A DNA stretch of 64,000 nucleotides from Candidatus Bathyarchaeota archaeon (GCA_004376295.1 SOJZ01000002.1:1-64000); one strand, 5' to 3'. Positions 53,440-62,945 are shown, numbered from the stretch's first letter. A program made the numbers and translations. Notes: generated by a model from the letters alone, not told the origin.

Positions 53440-54888
53440 TTACCGTCGTCTCCGCAGCCTTGGGTTGACAATTTCATCTATCGCGAATCCCATGAACACA
53501 AAGGCTAAACAAACGAGTGTGATGGCTATTCCTGGGGGAATTGCCCACCACCAAGCAAAGTTCTCGAAGGCGCCGTGTCCAAAGGCATAGTTGAGCATTT
53601 TTCCCCATGTAGGCACTCGGGGATCACCAAATCCCAGAAAGCTAAGTGAAGCCTCTGCCAGGATGCCCCCTGGGACGCTCAGTACTAGTGACGCTAGAGC
53701 GATTGGAATGATGTTTGGCAGCAAGTGTTTGCGCATGATATAAGGTCTACTTGCGCCAGAGGCTACCGCGCATTCGACAAAGGCAGCCTCTCTGATAGAT
53801 AGAATTTGAGATCTGATAGTTCTCGCCAAACCTAGCCATCCAAACAGAGCTATGAAAATAATAACGTAGAACACGTTCTTCCCGAAGAGTTTCACCAACG
53901 TCAGTAGTAATGGTAGCCCTGGCAGACACAGCAGAATATCAACTATGCGCATGAGTGTCTCGTCAACCGCACCACCTACATATCCAGCAACGATGCCTAC
54001 GAGAACGCCTATGGACGTCCCAATAGCAGCTGCCATCAGCCCTATGATCAGTGAAACTCTGGTACCGTAAATCAATTGTGAAAAGACGTCAGACCCTGCA
54101 AAATCTGTGCCAAGTATGCCATGAACAAGACCTGGAATGAAGAATTTGAAATCCAGCAAACTTATTTCAGCTCTGGCCATTCGTGTGTCCTCCTCAGGTC
54201 TGAAGGACACTTGGAAGACCAAACTGTATTCACCTATGATTGGATTTGAAAAAATGAGGTTTGCGAGGTTGATTGCCTTCGGGTCGGAATAGCCAATACT
54301 TTTGAGTAGCCAGTAGTCTGTTGATTCTGCTATAACAGACAGACTCCTAGGCAAGTCAGTATATGGTTCTTTCCAAATACGAGTAGAGGTTCCGTTGGGG
54401 TTAACTAGGAACAGTTTAGATGAATACCTGACGTCTGTGAGATTCTTTGCTACCCAGTCGAATGTAACGGCGAATCTGTTCGGTGGGACCGAATAGGAGT
54501 AGTTGAAACTAGTGGTGAAAGAGATATCTACCATCTTCGTTTCTCCAGTCATGTAGAAACTGCATTCCACGTCTTTTCCAGGATAGATTTCAACGAAATC
54601 GGATCCGTTTCCGATCTCCCAAAGAGGGAATATTTCCATTGTACGTGGGTAATCGCTGTATTGAGGGAGGATTGTCATCCAACCAGGCTGTGCGAAACCA
54701 TCGGCTACTCGAGAAGGTGTTATTGGATCGTACGGGGTTAGCCAAGGAGCAAAAACTGCCATTACTATAAACATCAATAGGAGCACTAGACCAAAAAACC
54801 CTATTTTGTTGTGGCTGAATTCTTCCCAAAATCCTTTGATCTTTCGTGAGTATATTGTTCTCCTTTCCTTGGAAAATAGAGTTGCCAT
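53440..54888 (-). CDS. oppC: Oligopeptide ABC transporter permease, OppC-like with large insertion
   Basis: This 482-aa permease is longer than the usual ~300. After the first helix (about 30-52) there is a ~180-residue extracytoplasmic insertion (about 75-255) before the core permease, which begins ILGTDFAGSDVFSQLIYGTR and contains the coupling motif EAAFVECAVASGASRPYIMR. The insertion is beta-rich (STSFNYSYSV-like strands) and could help dock the peptide-binding protein. Confidence 0.9.
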   Translation of the reverse strand: MATLFSKERRTIYSRKIKGFWEEFSHNKIGFFGLVLLLMFIVMAVFAPWLTPYDPITPSRVADGFAQPGWMTILPQYSDYPRTMEIFPLWEIGNGSDFVEIYPGKDVECSFYMTGETKMVDISFTTSFNYSYSVPPNRFAVTFDWVAKNLTDVRYSSKLFLVNPNGTSTRIWKEPYTDLPRSLSVIAESTDYWLLKSIGYSDPKAINLANLIFSNPIIGEYSLVFQVSFRPEEDTRMARAEISLLDFKFFIPGLVHGILGTDFAGSDVFSQLIYGTRVSLIIGLMAAAIGTSIGVLVGIVAGYVGGAVDETLMRIVDILLCLPGLPLLLTLVKLFGKNVFYVIIFIALFGWLGLARTIRSQILSIREAAFVECAVASGASRPYIMRKHLLPNIIPIALASLVLSVPGGILAEASLSFLGFGDPRVPTWGKMLNYAFGHGAFENFAWWWAIPPGIAITLVCLAFVFMGFAIDEIVNPRLRRRR

Positions 54889-54900
54889 CGACTTTCTCTC

Positions 54901-55893
54901 CTATCTTCTAACCCCCACTCGTATGCGCGGATCCAGGATTCCATATAGAAAGTCTGCGATGAGATTGCATATTATTACCAGGACGGCATATATGAAAAGC
55001 ACTGCCTGAACTACTGGGTAGTCGTTGGCGTTTAAGGCTGCTATATACCATGAACCGATTCCCGGCCAAGTGAATATGTATTCGGTTATCATGGCTCCTG
55101 TGACAATTGCTGGAATGGATAAGGTTATGATCGTACTGATTGGTGGAAGGATGCTTCGGAAAGCATGTCTGTACAACAATGTTCTTTCACTTAAGCCTTT
55201 AGCTCGTGCCGTGACCATGTAGTCTTGGGTGAGGGCATCGATTATCAGGTTTCTGACATATAGGGCCCATCCCCCAAAGCCGGCTATTATGAGTGACAGG
55301 GCTGGTTGTGCCAGATGCCATGCTACGTCAGCCATATATACGATAGGATCAGTCGGTTTTGGGACGCTCGTCATATGTCTTGATGGAAAGAATTGGAAGC
55401 CGAACCATAAGAAAAAGAGATAGGAAAAAAAGAGTAGAAAAATCATCTGAACAAAGAATGTTGGCACCCCGTCTGCGAAGAGTCCCACACCGAGAGAAAA
55501 AACGTCTGCTTTGCTTCCTCTTCTGGATCCAGCGAACACTCCCACGGAGATACCAAGAATTATTGTGCCTATTGTTGCTGTTCCAAGAAGCAGAATCGTG
55601 TTAGGTAGGCGCCACGACAGCTCTGTAATTACTGGCATCCTTGACTGGAAGGAAACACCAAATCTCCATGTGAACATGTTTTGGAGATACTTAATGAATC
55701 GGATATGAAGTGGTTCTAATAGACCCCATGATTCAAGTAGCATTTGCTTCTGTTCTAGTGTGAAATCTGGATTGAGTATTGTTGATGTAGGGTCACCCGC
55801 CCACATAACTTGGAATATTATGAAATTTAGCGCCGCTACGACGAACAGAACACCTATCGCGATTATTATTCTCTTAGCCAGATATTCTCTCAT
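54901..55893 (-). CDS. oppB: Oligopeptide ABC transporter permease, OppB-like
   Basis: This 330-aa permease has six helices, the N-terminus REYLAKRIIIAIGVLFVVAA, the segment FGVSFQSRMPVITELSWRLP and the coupling motif DYMVTARAKGLSERTLLYRH. It opens the operon oppBCDF on the minus strand. It is divergent from the solute-binding protein gene at 56105, and the 211-bp gap between them must hold both promoters. Confidence 0.93.
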   Translation of the reverse strand: MREYLAKRIIIAIGVLFVVAALNFIIFQVMWAGDPTSTILNPDFTLEQKQMLLESWGLLEPLHIRFIKYLQNMFTWRFGVSFQSRMPVITELSWRLPNTILLLGTATIGTIILGISVGVFAGSRRGSKADVFSLGVGLFADGVPTFFVQMIFLLFFSYLFFLWFGFQFFPSRHMTSVPKPTDPIVYMADVAWHLAQPALSLIIAGFGGWALYVRNLIIDALTQDYMVTARAKGLSERTLLYRHAFRSILPPISTIITLSIPAIVTGAMITEYIFTWPGIGSWYIAALNANDYPVVQAVLFIYAVLVIICNLIADFLYGILDPRIRVGVRR

Positions 55894-56043
55894 ATAACCG
55901 CTTCCTCTTCTTCCTGTTCTTTCTTCTGTTAATATTTATGTCCATGCGTTAAGCACGTCAGGTTTTCACGAGAATCTATTTAAAGTTATCTAAACTCTTG
56001 GAAGTCTACTTCTATATAATTGTTCTATAGGTTTTTTTAGATA

Positions 56044-56055
56044 ACTTTATATTTT
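56044..56055 (+). promoter_or_regulatory. Candidate TATA box for the solute-binding protein
   Basis: ACTTTATATTTT lies 50 bp upstream of the ATG at 56105. Initiation about 25-30 bp downstream would leave room for the AAAGGAGAAAG ribosome binding site at 56088-56098. Confidence 0.55.
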
Positions 56056-56104
56056 CCCTCCATGCTATTAATCATGCTGAAAAAAAGAAAGGAGAAAGAA
56101 AGAT

Positions 56105-58174
56105 ATGATGATGAATAAACCATTGAAGCGTGTAAGCTTAGCATTGATTTGCATATCGATTCTTGCAACGATGTTCGCAGTAAATCCCGCTTTTGCGCAA
56201 CCTCAGCGAGGTCCTAGAATTGACACTTTGCGGTATAAAGTTACTAGGTCCCCTGCCGCTCAATTGATAGAGATGACGCTTGGTCCACCAACTGGCAGCG
56301 ACCTGTGGCTGGGCATGATTAGGCCCACAGATGTTGAAGCGATGGATGACCTAGGTTACAGCTTAAGCTCTAGGTCACTGTTGCACTTCTGTGAATTCGG
56401 CTTTAACATGCGTAACCCACCACTTGACGACGTGAACTTCAGGCATGCTCTTGCCCACTTGGTGCCAAAAGAAAAGATCATTGGAACATTGTTCAAATAC
56501 ATTAACATACCAATCTCTACAGCGGTGCCTCCAGCCCAAGGATTGTGGTATAACCCATACACTGATCCACATCCATACAGCCGAGCAGAGGCTGAAGCCA
56601 TATTGGCTGCGGCTGGTTACCAGAAGATCGGCGACGTTTGGAAGATGCCTGACACCAGCGACATCCCCAACTTGAGAGTATACATTCCACTGGAAATCGT
56701 GGCGCCAACATCTTACACTATCGGCAGGTTGTTTGTTGACGAGGCTCATGCGATAGGCTTAACCAGCCTTAACTTGGAACCCATGGACTTCGCAACGTAT
56801 ACGGCCTTGGCTTTCGACGACTGGGACTTTGACATATTCTGGGTTTGCTGGAGCTTAGGCAGGTTCCCAACTCTACTATACTCATTCTTCCATTCTTCAA
56901 ACCTCTTCTTGGGAAGCTACAACCCCTACGGAATCAACTATCCAGCCCTAGACGCAGAAATTGAGACCTTCTATTATGGTCTTGACCACCCAGCTAAGGT
57001 GGCGGCCGCAAAGAAGGCTCAAGAGCTCGTTATGGGTGGAACAACCATTGATCCATTACTCTACCCCGCACAGGCAGGAAGGGAGCAGGCAATACCGCTA
57101 ATACCCGTCTATTCAAGAAACGCCTATGACGTCATGACTGACGACGATATGGGTACCCCTGACCCATCAGATGATGAAGGCCTTAGGGGAGGAATCAACA
57201 TGTTCGGCTATGGCATCAACAACGGTTGGACTTACATGAACGCCTACTGGAACACACCCGATGGATACAGACCAGGCACCACTGACAACATGATTGTGCC
57301 GGTTCATGACGAGTTCCCAGAAACACTCAACCCAACCTCCGGAAGCACAGTCTATGCATGGGACATTATGGACAGAACAATGGACGGACTTATGGCTACG
57401 AACCCGTATACTCACAGAGATGAACCATGGCTAGCCACCTCATGGTCTTATGGAATTGAGGCAGGCGGCATGTACATAAGATTCGATCTTCGAACTACAG
57501 ACCTTCACGGACAACCCATTGAGTGGCAAGACGGAGTTAACATAGCACCTAGCGACGTACAATTCTCATGGGATTTCCTCGCCGACCACGAAATATCAAG
57601 GTATTGGGACGACATGATGTACTACCTAAGTTCTGACATTTCTGGAAACGAGATTACGGCACACATGAGCACAACCAGCCAATGGCTGATATACGCCCTT
57701 GCTGGAACTGCGTATATGCTTCCACCACCAGTCTGGACACCTATGATTGGACAGCCAAAGAACACCATAGAATCTTGGGATCCATCAGCTGAGGCGGGAC
57801 CGGGAGGTCTGCCAACAAAAGTTTACGGAGTAGGCCCGTTCATACTGCAGCACAGCACCTTAGAGTTCGCAAATAACGGCTACGGCGATCTTGACGCAAA
57901 CCGCAACTACTGGCTAGAAACAGATGACATCACAGACATAATCGCAGACATGTTCCACAGCGCAGGCGACGTTGATTACATCGGCGAAGTTAGCATTGTT
58001 GCTCTTCAGGCTATAAACTTGGCCATGTGGACCGCTCCAGGCGATTCTGACTGGTACGAAAACGCAGACATCTGTGGTCCTGGAGGAACACCGCCAGACA
58101 GCTACGTTGGCATAGACGACCTTGGAACTGCCGGCAAATTCTACGGCGAACCTAAAGAAGTGCCTCGTATGTAA
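56105..58174 (+). CDS. Family 5 peptide-binding protein with C-terminal dockerin-like domain
   Basis: This 689-aa secreted protein has a signal peptide (about 1-32). It combines SBP_bac_5 segments in unusual order. C-lobe features come first (DDVNFRHALAHLVPKEKIIG near 105-125, YSRAEAEAILAAAGY, AKKAQELVMGGTT). N-lobe features come later (DEFPETLNPTSGSTVYAWDI near 400, PWLATSWSYG, WQDGVNIAPSDVQFSWDFLA). The last ~69 residues (about 621-689) have dockerin spacing: GDVDYIGEVSIVALQAINLA, a spacer with ADICGPGGTPPDS, then VGIDDLGTAGKFYGE. It is presumably the substrate receptor of OppBCDF. Seventeen bases separate it from a cohesin gene. Confidence 0.85.
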   Translation: MMMNKPLKRVSLALICISILATMFAVNPAFAQPQRGPRIDTLRYKVTRSPAAQLIEMTLGPPTGSDLWLGMIRPTDVEAMDDLGYSLSSRSLLHFCEFGFNMRNPPLDDVNFRHALAHLVPKEKIIGTLFKYINIPISTAVPPAQGLWYNPYTDPHPYSRAEAEAILAAAGYQKIGDVWKMPDTSDIPNLRVYIPLEIVAPTSYTIGRLFVDEAHAIGLTSLNLEPMDFATYTALAFDDWDFDIFWVCWSLGRFPTLLYSFFHSSNLFLGSYNPYGINYPALDAEIETFYYGLDHPAKVAAAKKAQELVMGGTTIDPLLYPAQAGREQAIPLIPVYSRNAYDVMTDDDMGTPDPSDDEGLRGGINMFGYGINNGWTYMNAYWNTPDGYRPGTTDNMIVPVHDEFPETLNPTSGSTVYAWDIMDRTMDGLMATNPYTHRDEPWLATSWSYGIEAGGMYIRFDLRTTDLHGQPIEWQDGVNIAPSDVQFSWDFLADHEISRYWDDMMYYLSSDISGNEITAHMSTTSQWLIYALAGTAYMLPPPVWTPMIGQPKNTIESWDPSAEAGPGGLPTKVYGVGPFILQHSTLEFANNGYGDLDANRNYWLETDDITDIIADMFHSAGDVDYIGEVSIVALQAINLAMWTAPGDSDWYENADICGPGGTPPDSYVGIDDLGTAGKFYGEPKEVPRM

Positions 58175-58191
58175 ATTTGGAGGTAAATAGA

Positions 58192-59565
58192 GTGAGAGGA
58201 AAAACTATATTGTGGTTGACGCTGATTGCATTGCTTATGGGCGTTGCTGTACCAAACTTAGGCGTGGCACAACCGTATACAACAATCTCTGTTGATCCCT
58301 CGTTGATTACTGGTCTTTTGCCAGGTGACTCGTTCGGTGTGGACATATACATTACGGACGCTGTAGGTGTTCACGCTTGGGAAGTTAAACTGGCATATGC
58401 ACCATACATGGACGTCATGGTTGTGACTGACATCATCGAAGGCGACTTCCTCATGGGAGGCGGCATGACAACGTTCGCTAAATACGTAGACCATTTCTAT
58501 GGCTTTGCTATGTTCGGAGCAACTGGAGACATGGACCATTACGGAGTCTGGGGTGAAGGCATTCTGGCAACAGTGGTCTTCTCCATCTTGGAAGCAGGTG
58601 AATGTGACCTTAACCTCTACGACACAATACTCTTAAACCGTGACAAAGAGGAACTATCCCACTCAGTCGTGGATGGCTACTACCTAGGTCCCACAGCAGA
58701 TCTGAGAAAGCTGTTGGGAACTGCACGTGGACGCAAAGCACCATATACAGCCCCGGCTTCCATGGATATGAAAGCCCAAGTCGAAAACACAGGGTATGCA
58801 GATATTTACGCCCGTCTCAAGTTCTCATCTGTGCACGAAAGCGGCAAGACAGTCACGCTATACAGCGGACAACACCTATGGACGACAGAGCCCAGAGCAC
58901 CAGAATACTACTACGTGAACGAGTTCACGCCTGTCTGGACCGCATGGGATATGATCGGCGATGAGCCATGGATAGATGAGGCAGAAGATGGTAGCTACAT
59001 TGAGGGATGGAACCACGGTGAAATCATAGGAATCTTCGGTTTCGAAGACATAACTTTGAATCCAGGAGACATAATCTCCCAAGTGACACTCGAGGGCTAT
59101 ACACAAGTCGATGGCGGCCATATTGACATTGACATCTACGTCTATCCAACTATGGCATGGATAGACTCACTGTGGGGCGGTGCCGACTGGGCATGGCATA
59201 CTACACGGTGGGTAGACCCCGTCACCTCGAACATCGATCCATCACTAAAAACTCTAGCAGGCTTCAACGACTGGACGATTCTGATATACTGCTACGCTGC
59301 TGCTGGCGAATCCACGAAGCTTGACGCATTAAGGCTGAAGGTGGAGTTCACAGGCATAGAAGGCGACCCAACATGGGAGCACATACCCGTAGGTGCACCA
59401 CCAACTGACTTACCACCAGCCGTATGGGATATATACGATTTCGATGCAGGCGATTGGGACACGACTGTCACGTGCGAATACAGATACAACTATCCCGACC
59501 CACGCTTCTTACAAGTTTGGCAAACAGCAAAAACAATAGAGACCTACTCTTGGTCCGTCAAATAG
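58192..59565 (+). CDS. Secreted cohesin-domain protein
   Basis: The start is GTG 58192, 7 bp after GGAGGT. The 457-aa protein has a signal peptide (1-26) and a cohesin-like domain (about 30-165). Within it, GDSFGVDIYITDAVGVHAWE, GDFLMGGGMTTFAKY and the signature GEGILATVVFSIL are visible. A ~290-residue beta-rich C-terminal region follows with no recognised family and no membrane anchor. Cohesins bind dockerins; the gene directly upstream encodes a dockerin-like tail and the gene downstream a dockerin, so it could link them. Confidence 0.78.
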   Translation: MRGKTILWLTLIALLMGVAVPNLGVAQPYTTISVDPSLITGLLPGDSFGVDIYITDAVGVHAWEVKLAYAPYMDVMVVTDIIEGDFLMGGGMTTFAKYVDHFYGFAMFGATGDMDHYGVWGEGILATVVFSILEAGECDLNLYDTILLNRDKEELSHSVVDGYYLGPTADLRKLLGTARGRKAPYTAPASMDMKAQVENTGYADIYARLKFSSVHESGKTVTLYSGQHLWTTEPRAPEYYYVNEFTPVWTAWDMIGDEPWIDEAEDGSYIEGWNHGEIIGIFGFEDITLNPGDIISQVTLEGYTQVDGGHIDIDIYVYPTMAWIDSLWGGADWAWHTTRWVDPVTSNIDPSLKTLAGFNDWTILIYCYAAAGESTKLDALRLKVEFTGIEGDPTWEHIPVGAPPTDLPPAVWDIYDFDAGDWDTTVTCEYRYNYPDPRFLQVWQTAKTIETYSWSVK

Positions 59566-59589
59566 CCATAAAAGGCAAGACGGGCTTCC

Positions 59590-59610
59590 CCATTTCCCTT
59601 TTTTGTTTTG
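59590..59610 (+). terminator. Candidate U-tract terminator
   Basis: A pyrimidine run, CATTTCCCTTTTTTGTTTTG, lies 25-45 bp after the cohesin gene stop and just ahead of the BNR-dockerin gene start at 59639. It is a plausible archaeal transcript end. Confidence 0.4.
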
Positions 59611-59638
59611 AATATTAACAATCGCGAGTGGTTAATGT

Positions 59639-61570
59639 ATGAACAGGCAAAGACTAGATTTTTTTTTCGCATTCACTCTCTTACTCTTGGCACTACTGAA
59701 TGTGCCATATACTTCTGCAGTCACGTGGTCATCAGATGAACGCCTAACCGAGGCTCTTGCTTTCGAGGGGGCTCCTTCAATAATCCAAACAAGCAACAAT
59801 AAAATATGGATTGTGTGGAAAAAAGTCGTACAATCCACCTCATCAATATTCTATACAACATCCTCAGACTATGGTGCGTCTTGGTCCCCCGGGAAGAACA
59901 TAACAGCTTTTCCCCGCCTAGATACAAACGTAGATCCTGCAATTGTACAACTTTCAAATGGCACTATCTGGGCGGTCTGGTCGGCTGAGAAAGTTCCTCC
60001 CGACTTCAGTTTGAGCGCTTCCCCCTCACAACTGAGCATCCTCACAGGTGGCTCCGACAACTCTACTATCACAATAGCCTCCATAAACTATTTTCAAGGC
60101 TTGGTAGACTTGGCTGTCATCTCGATCAAGCCTATGACTGATTCTATTAACACAACTTTCACCCCACCTCAAGTCAATGTTCCACCAAACTCCGAAGCGA
60201 ATTCCACCTTAACGATCGATGTTGCGGTAGAGACGACCCCTGACAACTACACACTAGTGGTGAGGGGGACAAGCGGAAGTCTGTGGGATTCTACAACCAT
60301 CGAGGTAGAAGTCACAAACTCAACATCATCCTCCACCTCCATCTCTGACGAGACAACGCCTCTTTCCCCCATTTTTCCAATGCAATCGGAAGTCAATTAC
60401 GAGATCTACTACAAATACTCGCACGATAACGGAACCAACTGGTCAAGCGAATACAAACTCGTAGAAAACCCAGCTGATGACCTTGGCCCCTTCATTCTTC
60501 AAACTTCAAACGGCACTATCTGGCTCGTCTGGTCGCGCGACATCACAGCGTACAATTCTGAAATCTTCTACAAAACCTATAATGGGTCAACATGGTCAAA
60601 TGACACTCAGCTGACATACGATGATTCCCCCAAGAATTACCGTCCAGCAATTACTCAAATGGAGGATGAAAGAATTTGGGTCATCTGGCATTCAAACCGA
60701 TACGACCCGGAAAAGAATGAGATACTCTACAGAACCTATAATGGGTCAGCATGGTCAAATGCCACTCTGCTACCTAACGACCTGGACTTGGACCGCAAAT
60801 ATCCTGCAGTCTTTCAAGATGGCAACGGAACAATATGGATGTTCTGGACGGGGCGGATCAGTGGTGAGAGTGATGGTGATGATATTTATTACAATCAATC
60901 ACTTGACAATGGTACCACGTGGGAAAGTAGCGTTCATCTCATTGACCACGGAGCTGAAGATTGGGGTCCTGCCGCAATCCAGAGTATCGACTCAAGAATC
61001 TGGGTTGTGTGGACGTCAAACAGAAGTTACTCAGAGGGCAACTGGGACCTCTATTATAGAACTTCCTTCGTTCGCAATGTGGCGGTAACCGAGATTATAC
61101 CTTCCGAGACCCAAATCTACCAAGAAGAGAATGTTACAGTAGACGTGACGGTTCAAAACTACGGTGACTACAATGAAACATTCAGTGTGAACTGCTACAC
61201 CAACTCAACATCAATCGGTAGTCAAGGTGTCAACCTAACTGCGAAAGCATCAGACGTAGTAACCTTCACTTGGAACACCTCGGGTTTCGCTCGAGGCAAC
61301 TACATTCTGAAAGCGAATGCAAGCAGTGTTGGCGGCGAAACCTATACCGGAGACAACACCATTACCCACGAAAATGTTCGAGTGAAGCTACTTGGCGACG
61401 TAGACGATAATGGAGTCGTCGACATCTCGGACCTGTATGCACTAAGTGTGGCTTATGGCTCTGTTCCGGAAAACCCTAACTGGAATGAAGAAGCCGACAT
61501 GAACGGAGACAACGAAGTAAATGGTCTTGATATGTCTGCGCTCGTCAAAAAATATGGTGAAACAGGATAA
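59639..61570 (+). CDS. Secreted BNR/sialidase-like repeat protein with CARDB and C-terminal dockerin
   Basis: This 643-aa protein has a signal peptide (1-28). BNR-like repeats follow (SSDYGASWSPGKNI, SHDNGTNWSSEYKL, SLDNGTTWESSVHL), with an Ig-like segment near 120-210. A CARDB domain lies at about 480-580 (SVNCYTNSTSIGSQGVNLTA). A classical type I dockerin (about 585-643) comes last: GDVDDNGVVDISDLYALSVA, then ADMNGDNEVNGLDMSALVKK. BNR repeats form beta-propellers that bind glycans. No sialidase Arg triad was identified, so catalysis is uncertain. It is rich in N-glycosylation sequons. Confidence 0.85.
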   Translation: MNRQRLDFFFAFTLLLLALLNVPYTSAVTWSSDERLTEALAFEGAPSIIQTSNNKIWIVWKKVVQSTSSIFYTTSSDYGASWSPGKNITAFPRLDTNVDPAIVQLSNGTIWAVWSAEKVPPDFSLSASPSQLSILTGGSDNSTITIASINYFQGLVDLAVISIKPMTDSINTTFTPPQVNVPPNSEANSTLTIDVAVETTPDNYTLVVRGTSGSLWDSTTIEVEVTNSTSSSTSISDETTPLSPIFPMQSEVNYEIYYKYSHDNGTNWSSEYKLVENPADDLGPFILQTSNGTIWLVWSRDITAYNSEIFYKTYNGSTWSNDTQLTYDDSPKNYRPAITQMEDERIWVIWHSNRYDPEKNEILYRTYNGSAWSNATLLPNDLDLDRKYPAVFQDGNGTIWMFWTGRISGESDGDDIYYNQSLDNGTTWESSVHLIDHGAEDWGPAAIQSIDSRIWVVWTSNRSYSEGNWDLYYRTSFVRNVAVTEIIPSETQIYQEENVTVDVTVQNYGDYNETFSVNCYTNSTSIGSQGVNLTAKASDVVTFTWNTSGFARGNYILKANASSVGGETYTGDNTITHENVRVKLLGDVDDNGVVDISDLYALSVAYGSVPENPNWNEEADMNGDNEVNGLDMSALVKKYGETG

Positions 61571-61679
61571 ACGAGCTTGGGCTTAATGAAATCATTTTGA
61601 TTTCTGAACCGCAGAATGCGCATGCATGCCAAGGGTCGCCGGAAAGAAATCGTTGTACAATTACGGACCACAATGGATA

Positions 61680-61688
61680 AATTTAAAT
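61680..61688 (+). promoter_or_regulatory. Candidate TATA box for the anchored cohesin gene
   Basis: AATTTAAAT lies 55 bp upstream of the ATG at 61743, giving a short leader. It is preceded by a GCATGCATGC element at 61619-61628. Confidence 0.5.
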
Positions 61689-61742
61689 GTTGCATCAAAT
61701 AAAGCACTGATAACTTGGACTGATATAGGCGAGTGAAGTGAA

Positions 61743-62945
61743 ATGAAAGGACGAAAGCGTTTATTGTTACCGCTTTGCATGTTTGCCTTGAGCGTCATGA
61801 TAGTTGGTCTAGTTCCTACCGCGTTTGCGGCGCCAAATATCTATACGTACCCAGAAACGTCAATTCATGAACCTGGTGAGACCTTTACAATTGATGTGAA
61901 GATTTCGGATGCTATAGATGTGTTTGCATGGGATTTCAAGCTGAGTTGGAACGCCTCTGTCCTCAACTTTACTGGAATTGAAGAAGGCGATTTTCTAACA
62001 GGATTTGAACAAACACCCACATACTTTGTCAACAAGACCTACCAAGACGAGGAGGGCCTAGATTACATAGGGGTTGCATGCACACTGCTCGGCCCCGACA
62101 CTCCAGGCGTAATTGGGCCTGGAATACTGGCCACTGTAACGTTTTTAGTAGAGAGCAGAGGTGAAACCGCCCTGGACCTCTATGGCACCCAGTTGAGGGA
62201 CAGCAGAATCAGCCCAATCGAACACACTGCGACTGATGGTTTGTTCACGAACATTGCATATCCTCCCACGGCCAGCTTCACGTATTCTCCTATCAAACCT
62301 GATATCGATGAAGACGTAATGTTCAATGCGAGTGCCAGTTCCGATTCAGATGGTTACATAGTTGGTTATTTCTGGGACTTTGGAGATGAAGACACTGCCA
62401 ACGAGATTGAACCTTTCGTTTATCATGCCTATGATGAAGGCGGACCCTACTCTGTTACACTCACGGTTACTGATAACGAGGGGTGGAATGGTTCTGTTAC
62501 TCATGACGTAGCGGTTAGGTATGCGCATGACATAATGGTTATATCAGTTTCTGAATCTCACACCACAGTTACGGCCGGTGACAGTGTCACTATTACCGTG
62601 ATCGTTGGTAATGTGGGATCTGAAGATGAAGACGGGTTTGACGTGAACGTTTATTATGATGGTACTGTCGCGGCACCATCTCAGACTGTGACCACTCTGG
62701 CTTCAGGTCAGAACAAGACGTTGACTTTCAGTTGGGATACAACAGATGTGGCTGAGGACACCTATAGAATGAAAGCTGTGGCGAGTTCAGTTTCTGGTGA
62801 AACTTACACGGAGGACAATACAAAGTTAGGTGGTACTGTCACTGTTACTACGGCTGGGGAATTTCCGTGGCTGTACGTCGGTGCTGGTGTTGTTGTAGTT
62901 GTGATAGCTGGTGTAGCACTGTACTTGTGGAAGCGTAAAGGATAG
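61743..62945 (+). CDS. Membrane-anchored cohesin-PKD-CARDB protein
   Basis: This 400-aa protein has a signal peptide (1-29) and a cohesin-like domain (about 30-175, with GETFTIDVKISDAIDVFAWD, EGDFLTGFEQTP and GPGILATVTFLVES). A PKD domain (about 178-260, GYFWDFGDEDTAN), a CARDB domain (about 262-365, FDVNVYYDGTVAAPSQTV) and a C-terminal transmembrane helix (about 375-394) ending KRKG follow. Its topology makes it the natural cell-surface anchor of the cohesin-dockerin set. Its CARDB end (SSVSGETYTEDNT) closely resembles that of the BNR protein (SSVGGETYTGDNT). Confidence 0.85.
   Translation: MKGRKRLLLPLCMFALSVMIVGLVPTAFAAPNIYTYPETSIHEPGETFTIDVKISDAIDVFAWDFKLSWNASVLNFTGIEEGDFLTGFEQTPTYFVNKTYQDEEGLDYIGVACTLLGPDTPGVIGPGILATVTFLVESRGETALDLYGTQLRDSRISPIEHTATDGLFTNIAYPPTASFTYSPIKPDIDEDVMFNASASSDSDGYIVGYFWDFGDEDTANEIEPFVYHAYDEGGPYSVTLTVTDNEGWNGSVTHDVAVRYAHDIMVISVSESHTTVTAGDSVTITVIVGNVGSEDEDGFDVNVYYDGTVAAPSQTVTTLASGQNKTLTFSWDTTDVAEDTYRMKAVASSVSGETYTEDNTKLGGTVTVTTAGEFPWLYVGAGVVVVVIAGVALYLWKRKG

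Noticed and set aside
59639-61570. Calling the BNR protein a sialidase
   Set aside because: The Asp-box-like repeats are present but the arginine triad and catalytic Tyr/Glu pair of sialidases could not be identified, so only a propeller-type binding protein is supported.
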